NCBI GenBank assembly: GCA_002494135.1
Contig: DLBG01000018.1
Location: 1 to 11,542, forward strand
Origin: Lachnospiraceae bacterium UBA7027
GTDB lineage: Bacteria > Bacillota > Clostridia > Lachnospirales > Lachnospiraceae
Direction of reading: 5' to 3'
Length of the DNA stretch: 11,542 nucleotides
Below, piece by piece: positions 7,002 through 11,542 of this stretch (the first letter of the stretch is position 1; each line of letters starts with the position of its first letter). A program made the translations under genes and the position numbers. The notes below the pieces were generated by a model. The model was not told the origin of the DNA, did not search any database, and saw nothing but the letters and a program-made list of their open reading frames with translations.

Positions 7002-7679
7002 ATGGATCGTAAGTTTTATATTATATGCGGCCACTACGGATGCGGAAAATCCAATTATTCCATCAATTTAGCCTTGAAGCTTGCCGCCGAAGGGCGTAAA
7101 GTCATTTTGATGGACCTTGATCTGGTAAATCCTTATTTCCTCTCTTCCGGCTACAGAGACATGCTTGAAGAGAAGGGCATCCAGGTGATTGCGCCCATGT
7201 TTGCGAACTCCAATGTGGAGACGCCGGCCCTTCCAGCGGAGATGAACCTCGTGTTTGAAACCGATAAGGACGTGGTCATGGATGTGGGCGGCGACGACGC
7301 GGGCAGCGTTGTCCTCGGCCGTTATCATGAACAATTAAACAATGTTGACTATGAGATGATCTATCTCATCAATCATTACAGAAATCTGACTGCGACACCG
7401 GCGGAGACTGCGGAAGTGTTACACCAGATCGAAGAAGCTTCCCGCTGTAAGGCCAAAGCCGTGGTTGCCAATTCCCACCTAAAACAGGAAACGACCTGGG
7501 ATGTGGTGAAAAACGCAATCCCCTACGCGAAGGAGACGGCAGAGGAATTAAACCTTCCTCTGAAAGCCGTTACGATTCCTTCTGCTCTTAGCGAGGACGA
7601 GGCCGTGAAGGAAGAAATGAAAACCATGGATATTCCGTGGGAACCCGTGGAGATTTACGTCAAGGCTCCGTGGGAATAA
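7002..7679 (+). CDS. P-loop ATPase of the MinD/ParA-like (SIMIBI) type, role unknown
   Basis: This is a soluble 225-residue protein. The N-terminus carries a Walker A motif, CGHYGCGKSNYS (9-20), followed by the segment RKVILMDLDLVNPYF (32-46), which resembles the second strand of MinD/ParA/CobQ-type ATPases. A Walker B-like strand VVMDVGGDDAGS follows near residues 90-101. No CPxC motif is present, so it is not an Mrp/ApbC-type iron-sulfur carrier. No membrane-targeting helix is obvious at the C-terminus, which ends EIYVKAPWE. A weak SD (CGGAAAG, from 6987) precedes the ATG. It sits 21 nt after the wall hydrolase gene and 70 nt before the oxidoreductase operon with no terminator on either side, so it could be transcribed with either. 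I recognise the fold but not the function. Confidence 0.8.
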   Translation: MDRKFYIICGHYGCGKSNYSINLALKLAAEGRKVILMDLDLVNPYFLSSGYRDMLEEKGIQVIAPMFANSNVETPALPAEMNLVFETDKDVVMDVGGDDAGSVVLGRYHEQLNNVDYEMIYLINHYRNLTATPAETAEVLHQIEEASRCKAKAVVANSHLKQETTWDVVKNAIPYAKETAEELNLPLKAVTIPSALSEDEAVKEEMKTMDIPWEPVEIYVKAPWE

Positions 7680-7700
7680 AACAGTTAGTAGTGTAAGTAT

Positions 7701-7729
7701 ATCTATAGATTTTACCGGCGCGTCGCCGG
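7701..7729 (+). promoter_or_regulatory. Palindrome and GC hairpin in the leader of the oxidoreductase operon
   Basis: ATCTATAGAT (7701-7710) is a perfect 10-bp palindrome. Just after it, CCGGCG (7715-7720) and CGCCGG (7724-7729) form a perfect 6-bp GC stem with a CGT loop, ending 6 nt before the GTGAGG ribosome binding site. No T tract follows on either strand, so it is not a normal terminator. It may be an operator plus an mRNA 5'-stabilising or processing hairpin. TATAGA at 7704-7709 might serve as a -10 box, but no -35 is convincing. Confidence 0.4.
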
Positions 7730-7735
7730 GAGAAA

Positions 7736-7741
7736 GTGAGG
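7736..7741 (+). promoter_or_regulatory. Ribosome binding site deciding the ferredoxin subunit start
   Basis: GTGAGG lies 8 nt before ATG7750 but only 2 nt before the in-frame TTG7744. It therefore favours ATG7750 and a protein starting MANITINES. Confidence 0.7.
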
Positions 7742-7749
7742 ATTTGAGT

Positions 7750-7956
7750 ATGGCAAACATTACCATCAACGAAAGCATCTGCAAAGGTTGCGGTATGTGC
7801 GTCGCAGCGTGCCCCAAGAATCTTTTGGAGCTGTCGAAAGACCATATCAACGCAAAAGGTTATCACCCCGCAACAATGACGGATATGGCACAGTGCGTGG
7901 GATGCGCATCCTGTGCGATTATGTGTCCTGATGTGGCGATTACAGTAGAAAGATAG
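7750..7956 (+). CDS. 2-oxoacid:ferredoxin oxidoreductase, delta (2x[4Fe-4S] ferredoxin) subunit
   Basis: This small 68-residue protein carries two complete [4Fe-4S] motifs: CKGCGMCVAACP (Cys11, 14, 17, 21) and CVGCASCAIMCP (Cys49, 52, 55, 59). As the delta subunit of a four-subunit 2-oxoacid:ferredoxin oxidoreductase it passes electrons between the TPP/[4Fe-4S] centre of the beta subunit and free ferredoxin. The role follows from its place immediately before the alpha, beta and gamma genes, the KorD/VorD-like order seen in many anaerobes. It is close to the minimum length for a bicluster ferredoxin, with no extension. ATG7750 is chosen over TTG7744 because of the ribosome binding site spacing. 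The next gene starts 19 nt after the stop. Confidence 0.92.
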   Translation: MANITINESICKGCGMCVAACPKNLLELSKDHINAKGYHPATMTDMAQCVGCASCAIMCPDVAITVER

Positions 7957-7975
7957 TATAAGGAGAGTAAGTAAA

Positions 7976-9040
7976 ATGGCAGAAAAAGTTTTAATGAAAG
8001 GAAACGAAGCTTTGGCGGAAGCAGCCATCCAGTGTGGTTGCAGACATTACTTCGGTTATCCCATTACTCCGCAGACGGAAGTTGCGGCTTACATGTCCAA
8101 ACGTCTTCCCAAGGAAGGCGGCGTATTCCTTCAGGCGGAATCCGAAATTGCAGCGGTTAACATGGTACTCGGTGCAACCAGCGCCGGCGTACGTGCAATG
8201 ACATCGTCTTCATCCCCCGGAATCAGCTTAAAGTCCGAGGGTGTATCCTATATCGGCGGATCCGATCTTCCCGCACTGATTGTCAACGTACAGCGTGGCG
8301 GCCCGGGACTCGGCGGAATCCAGCCTTCCCAGTCCGATTACTGGCAGGCAACCAAGGCACTCGGCCACGGTGATTTTCAGTTGTTCGTACTTGCACCTTC
8401 CACCATTCAGGAAATGGTAGACTTCGTATCTTTGGCATATGAAGTAGGTGAGAAGTACAGAGTACCTGCAATGATTCTTTCCGACGGTATGCTCGGACAG
8501 ATGATGGAGCCCGTTGAATTCCCTCAGAAGAAGGATGAACCTGTAGCAGAGAAGCCCTGGGCAACCAACGGACACAAGAACGCAAGAAAGAAAAATATTA
8601 TCAACTCTTTATACATTCAGCCTGAAGAGCTCGAGAACTTAATCAAAGAGCGTTATGAGCGCTATGCGAAGATTAAGGAAGAGGAGCAGAGAGCCGAGGA
8701 ATTCATGACCGAAGATGCAGACGTTGTTGTAGTGGCATTCGGCGCATCCTCCAGAGTTTCCCGTTCCGCTGTTATGCAGGCAAGAGCAGAAGGCATCAAG
8801 GCAGGTTTAATCCGTCCCATCACTCTCTGGCCGTTCCCCGATAAGACCATTGAGAAGAACGTTGATCATACCAAGCAGTTCTTATGCGTGGAAATGAACA
8901 TGGGACAGATGGTTGATGATGTACGTCTTGTGGTAAGCGGCAGAAAGCCCGTTTCCTTCTTCGGACGTACCGGTGGTGTTATTCCTACCCCCGCTGAAGT
9001 ATTGGATCAGATCAGAACCCTTGCAGGAAAGGAGAACTAA
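7976..9040 (+). CDS. vorB: 2-oxoacid:ferredoxin oxidoreductase, alpha subunit (VorB type)
   Basis: This 354-residue subunit combines the pyrimidine-side TPP domain with a C-terminal transketolase-like domain. In the complex it helps bind the 2-oxoacid, CoA and TPP for oxidative decarboxylation to acyl-CoA, CO2 and reduced ferredoxin, or the reverse. The family motif YPITPQTE (28-35) is present, with the glutamate of QAESEIAAVNM (53-63) expected to contact TPP, then TSSSSPGISLKSEG (76-89) and NVQRGGPGLGG (104-114). The second domain contains VVVVAFGASSRV and ends in a PTPAEVLDQI region. The start is fixed by AGGAG (7961-7965) ahead of ATG7976. Its 17 arginine codons are 8 CGT, 8 AGA and 1 CGC, a sign of high expression. 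Homologues are commonly called 3-methyl-2-oxobutanoate dehydrogenase VorB, but 2-oxoglutarate and other 2-oxoacid enzymes share this layout, so the substrate is not proven. Confidence 0.9.
   Translation: MAEKVLMKGNEALAEAAIQCGCRHYFGYPITPQTEVAAYMSKRLPKEGGVFLQAESEIAAVNMVLGATSAGVRAMTSSSSPGISLKSEGVSYIGGSDLPALIVNVQRGGPGLGGIQPSQSDYWQATKALGHGDFQLFVLAPSTIQEMVDFVSLAYEVGEKYRVPAMILSDGMLGQMMEPVEFPQKKDEPVAEKPWATNGHKNARKKNIINSLYIQPEELENLIKERYERYAKIKEEEQRAEEFMTEDADVVVVAFGASSRVSRSAVMQARAEGIKAGLIRPITLWPFPDKTIEKNVDHTKQFLCVEMNMGQMVDDVRLVVSGRKPVSFFGRTGGVIPTPAEVLDQIRTLAGKEN
9028..9035 (+). promoter_or_regulatory. Ribosome binding site deciding the beta subunit start
   Basis: AAAGGAGA inside the last vorB codons lies 6 nt before ATG9042. 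The same frame is open upstream to ATG8973, but that would add 23 unrelated residues from within vorB and has no comparable site. The 9042 start is therefore chosen. Confidence 0.85.
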
Positions 9041-9041
9041 A

Positions 9042-9797
9042 ATGGCAGTCGTATTTGAAAAACCCAAGGCATTGTCCGATGTGCCTTTTCATTATTGCCC
9101 GGGATGTACGCACGGTATCGTACATCGTCTGGTAGCGGAAGTAATCGATGAACTCGGAGTGGAAGGCAACACCGTCGGTGTTGCATCCGTAGGATGTTCC
9201 GTTTTCGCTTACAACTATTTTAACTGTGATATGGTGCAGGCAGCACACGGACGTGCTCCCGCAGTTGCAACCGGTTTAAAGAGAGCCCTTCCCGATAACG
9301 TAATCTTTACCTATCAGGGTGACGGTGACCTTGCGGCCATCGGTATGGCTGAAACCGTACATGCGGCAACCAGAGGTGAGAACATCACCGTAATCTTTAT
9401 CAACAACGCAATTTACGGTATGACCGGCGGACAGATGGCGCCCACTTCCTTACCGGGACAGGTTACCCAGACTTCCCCTTACGGACGTGACGTTAAGACC
9501 GCAGGTTATCCGATTCGTGTCTGCGAACTTCTCTCCACTTTAAGCGGAACCGCTCTTGCTCAGCGTGTAACCGTTGACAGCGTGGCTCATGTAAGAGAAG
9601 CAAAGAAAGCAATTAAGAAAGGCTTTGAAAACCAGATCAACAAGCGCGGATACTCCATCATCGAAGTAGTATCCACCTGCCCCACCAACTGGGGTCTTTC
9701 TCCCGCAGAAGCCGTAAACTGGCTTCGCGACAACATGCTTCCTTATTATCCTCTGGGAGTTTATAAGGATGTAACCGCGGAAGGAGGAGAGAACTAA
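9042..9797 (+). CDS. 2-oxoacid:ferredoxin oxidoreductase, beta (TPP-binding) subunit
   Basis: This 251-residue catalytic subunit holds the diphosphate side of thiamine pyrophosphate and the proximal [4Fe-4S] cluster. The TPP motif runs from GDGDLA (93-98) to INN (120-122), about 30 residues as expected. Cys19 and Cys22 (HYCPGC), Cys52 (SVGCS) and Cys213 (STCPTNWG) fit the four cluster ligands of characterised two-subunit-core enzymes such as Sulfolobus OFOR. HGRAPAVATG (69-78) and GMTGGQMAPTS (126-136) are further family signatures. The C-terminus is short (PLGVYKDVTAEGGEN), as in KorB/VorA-type proteins, so it lacks the extra C-terminal domain of long pyruvate:ferredoxin oxidoreductases. The start follows the vorB stop by 1 nt and the stop overlaps the gamma start by 1 nt (TAATG), so subunit synthesis is probably coupled. 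The product class is certain; the 2-oxoacid is not. Confidence 0.93.
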   Translation: MAVVFEKPKALSDVPFHYCPGCTHGIVHRLVAEVIDELGVEGNTVGVASVGCSVFAYNYFNCDMVQAAHGRAPAVATGLKRALPDNVIFTYQGDGDLAAIGMAETVHAATRGENITVIFINNAIYGMTGGQMAPTSLPGQVTQTSPYGRDVKTAGYPIRVCELLSTLSGTALAQRVTVDSVAHVREAKKAIKKGFENQINKRGYSIIEVVSTCPTNWGLSPAEAVNWLRDNMLPYYPLGVYKDVTAEGGEN

Positions 9798-10333
9798 TGG
9801 CTAACACATTAAACATTCTTTTGGCCGGCTTCGGTGGACAGGGTATCCTTTTCGCCGGCAAAACCATCGCTTATTCAGGACTTTTGGACGGAAAGGAATT
9901 ATCCTGGCTTCCTTCCTACGGACCGGAAATGCGTGGCGGTACCTGTAACTGCTCCGTTGTATTATCCGACGAATCCATCGGTTCTCCGCTTGTAACCACT
10001 CCGGACGTACTGATTGCCATGAACCGTCCTTCTCTGGAGAAATTCGTTGACAAGGTAGTTCCCGGCGGAACCATCCTGGTTGACAGCTCCATGATCGATA
10101 TCAAGGTTGAGCGTACCGACGTAAACGTTTACTATGTGGACGCTACCAGAATCGCAGACGAGAACAACATGCACAGCTGTGCCATCATCATTCTTGTCGG
10201 CAAGATGTTCAAGGAACTCGGCTTCTGCAGCAAGGAAGCACTTGACGGAGCAATCCAGAAGGTGATTCCCGCAAAGAAGGCAGCCATGCTTGAGTTAAAC
10301 CAGAAGGCCCTTGAAATCGGACAGAACGCATAA
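9797..10333 (+). CDS. 2-oxoacid:ferredoxin oxidoreductase, gamma subunit
   Basis: The gamma subunit is 178 residues, the usual size for the separate POR/KOR gamma polypeptide. It begins with the glycine-rich AGFGGQGILFAGKTIAYSG (about 10-28), then LPSYGPEMRGGTCNCSVV (about 38-55) and a central VPGGTILVDSSMI strand (about 88-100). In enzymes of known structure this domain helps form the CoA-binding side of the complex. The start ATG9797 shares its A with the TAA stop of the beta gene and is preceded by AGGAGG (9782-9787), one of the best ribosome binding sites in the window. It completes a delta-alpha-beta-gamma set. The gap to the regulator gene is only 35 nt, without a terminator, so transcription probably continues. 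Confidence 0.92.
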   Translation: MANTLNILLAGFGGQGILFAGKTIAYSGLLDGKELSWLPSYGPEMRGGTCNCSVVLSDESIGSPLVTTPDVLIAMNRPSLEKFVDKVVPGGTILVDSSMIDIKVERTDVNVYYVDATRIADENNMHSCAIIILVGKMFKELGFCSKEALDGAIQKVIPAKKAAMLELNQKALEIGQNA

Positions 10334-10368
10334 AAGATTATTCATCATTACAGGAGAGGAGATTCGGT

Positions 10369-10917
10369 ATGGACGAGATTAAAGAAATAGCAATGCGAAT
10401 CAAAGAGCTGCGCGAAATCTGTGAATATACCGAGGAGGAAGTGGCCAAACGTCTCGGTGTTCCCGTAGAGGAATACATTCAGTACGAGAAGGATGGTCAG
10501 GGGATCCCGATCAATGTAATCTATCAGCTTTCCAAAATGTACAAGGTGGACTTTTCCGAAATCCTGACAGGTGTGAGTGCAAAACTCAACACCTATCAGG
10601 TTGTAAGAAAGGGAGAAGGACAGCTTGCGGACCGTTATCCCGGATATCGTTTCCAGGATCTGGCATTCCACTATGCCAATATGATTATGCAGCCGTTTAT
10701 CGTTACCTTGGATCCTTCGGACAAACCGGCCGATCTGGTTTCCCACAGGGGAGAGGAATTTAACCTTGTGCTTCAGGGCACTGTTATTGTCACGCACGGA
10801 GACAAGGAGTTAATCCTCAACGAAGGCGACAGCATTTATTTTAACCCAACCTACCCGCACGGACAGAGATGCGGCGGCGATAAGCCGGCCGTATTCCTCA
10901 CCATGATTGCGGAATAA
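10369..10917 (+). CDS. XRE-family helix-turn-helix regulator with C-terminal cupin domain
   Basis: This is a 182-residue two-domain DNA-binding protein. Residues about 6-68 form an XRE/Cro-type helix-turn-helix (IKELREICEYTEEEVAKRLG, then VPVEEYIQYEKDG and a third-helix region). A linker follows (70-95), and residues about 100-182 form a cupin barrel. Cupin motif 1 is present as SHRGEEFNLVLQG (125-137) with His126 and Glu130. Motif 2 is EGDSIYFNPTYPHG (152-165) with His164. The second His of the classical HxH is replaced by Gly (HRG), so metal binding may be incomplete or altered. Proteins of this type usually regulate nearby catabolic or biosynthetic genes by sensing a small ligand. Here the gene lies between the oxidoreductase and the acyl-CoA synthetase, 35 and 19 nt from them, so it probably regulates its own operon. 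AGGAGAGGAG (10352-10361) gives a strong ribosome binding site. The ligand and the sign of regulation are unknown. Confidence 0.88.
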   Translation: MDEIKEIAMRIKELREICEYTEEEVAKRLGVPVEEYIQYEKDGQGIPINVIYQLSKMYKVDFSEILTGVSAKLNTYQVVRKGEGQLADRYPGYRFQDLAFHYANMIMQPFIVTLDPSDKPADLVSHRGEEFNLVLQGTVIVTHGDKELILNEGDSIYFNPTYPHGQRCGGDKPAVFLTMIAE

Positions 10918-10936
10918 GGAGAGGAAGTTTGGAACC

Positions 10937-11542
10937 ATGTTAGAAAAGTTTTTACCCAGAATCGAGTTCGATTCTTACGAAGATTTTAAGAAAAATTACA
11001 CCGTAAACATACCCGAAGGATTCAACTTCGGGTATGACATTGTAGACGCATGGGCCGAAGCGGAGCCGGAAAAACGCGCACTGTTATGGTGTGACGACCA
11101 TGGCAACGAAAAAACCCTTACGTTTACCGATATCAGTAAAATGTCCAATCAGGTGGCAAACATGTTTGCCTCCAAGGGATTCAAAAAGGGCGATGTGGTA
11201 ATGCTGATTCTCCGTCGCCGCTGGGAATACTGGATTGCAGCGGTCGGCTTAATCAAACTCGGTGTTATCATCATTCCGGGTACCCTTCAGCTTACCAAAA
11301 AGGATATCGCATACCGTGCGAACGCTGCGGATATCAAGGCATTCATCTGTGTCAACGATAACTACGTAATGGAACAGATGGAGCTGGCCCGTCCCGAAGC
11401 TCCCTGCATTCAGGAGATTTACGTTACCAACGAAAACCGCGAGGGCTGGCTTAATTTTGACGAAGAGTTCGTCAAATACCCCGACACTTTTGAGCGTCCG
11501 ACCGGCGAAGAAGCCACAAAGAATACGGATATTATGCAGATT
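10937..11542 (+). CDS. AMP-forming acyl-CoA synthetase, N-terminal part (3' cut by window edge)
   Basis: An open frame of 202 codons runs from ATG10937 to the window end without a stop. The protein begins MLEKFLPRIEFDSYEDF. It shows N-terminal features of the AMP-binding (ANL) family, medium-chain/acetyl-type: FNFGYDIVDAWAEAEPEKRA, LTFTDISKMSNQVANMF, the KKGDVVMLILRRRWEYW strand and the GLIKLGVIIIPGT segment. The phosphate-binding motif (usually T-S-G-T-T-G) would lie just past the edge: the last visible residues NTDIMQI are the type that precede it. The enzyme would activate a carboxylic acid with ATP and CoA, giving acyl-CoA, AMP and pyrophosphate. GGAGAGGAAG (10918-10927) is the ribosome binding site, 9 nt before the ATG. 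It follows the regulator by 19 nt and the oxidoreductase genes before it, which suggests the two enzymes share an acyl-CoA. Chain-length preference cannot be judged. Confidence 0.88.
   Translation, partial: MLEKFLPRIEFDSYEDFKKNYTVNIPEGFNFGYDIVDAWAEAEPEKRALLWCDDHGNEKTLTFTDISKMSNQVANMFASKGFKKGDVVMLILRRRWEYWIAAVGLIKLGVIIIPGTLQLTKKDIAYRANAADIKAFICVNDNYVMEQMELARPEAPCIQEIYVTNENREGWLNFDEEFVKYPDTFERPTGEEATKNTDIMQI

Noticed and set aside
7715..7729. GC hairpin as a rho-independent terminator
   Set aside because: It is followed by GAGAAAGTGAGG on the + strand and by TAAAATC on the minus strand, so no U tract exists.
8973..9041. Upstream ATG extending the beta subunit by 23 residues
   Set aside because: The extra residues overlap the vorB coding end in another frame and do not resemble the family. 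AAAGGAGA before ATG9042 gives a proper start.

Overview
The window looks like chromosomal DNA from an anaerobic, low-to-mid GC Firmicute, probably a Clostridia member of the Lachnospiraceae type. This is inferred from strong AGGAGG-type ribosome binding sites, a rubrerythrin, a ferredoxin-dependent 2-oxoacid oxidoreductase and a coiled-coil NlpC/P60 wall hydrolase. Every supported gene is on the + strand. I see no tRNA, rRNA, CRISPR array, insertion sequence or phage gene.

Layout. (1) 1-430: the 3' end of a rubrerythrin gene, then 24-bp tandem repeats that look like copies of the last codons and stop of that gene, then a GC-rich terminator and an extended -10 promoter. (2) 428-3447: a multi-span membrane protein of GT-C glycosyltransferase type, overlapping by 4 bp with folC (folylpolyglutamate/dihydrofolate synthase). 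(3) 3448-5623: a promoter, a roughly 100-nt leader, the two-domain glutamine-dependent NAD+ synthetase nadE, and a strong terminator. (4) 5612-7679: a promoter whose -35 lies inside that terminator, a secreted NlpC/P60 peptidoglycan hydrolase, and a small P-loop ATPase of unknown role. (5) 7680-11542: a short leader with a 10-bp palindrome and a GC hairpin, then a compact operon. It encodes the four subunits of a 2-oxoacid:ferredoxin oxidoreductase (delta ferredoxin, VorB-type alpha, TPP-binding beta, gamma), a helix-turn-helix/cupin regulator, and the first 202 codons of an AMP-forming acyl-CoA synthetase cut by the window end.

How the genes work together. The last block is the most coherent unit. 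The oxidoreductase interconverts a 2-oxoacid plus CoA with an acyl-CoA, CO2 and reduced ferredoxin. The ligase converts a free acid to its acyl-CoA. Together they could carboxylate exogenous (for example branched-chain) acids to 2-oxoacids, or take part in amino-acid fermentation. The regulator between them may sense a small ligand through its cupin domain. The substrate cannot be read from the sequence. The oxidoreductase genes sampled use CGT/AGA arginine codons almost exclusively, while folC uses CGG/AGG heavily, suggesting the oxidoreductase is highly expressed. Most of the window is housekeeping. The points most worth a second look are the stop-codon-containing repeats after rubrerythrin, the possible leaderless start of the membrane protein, and the composition of the oxidoreductase operon.
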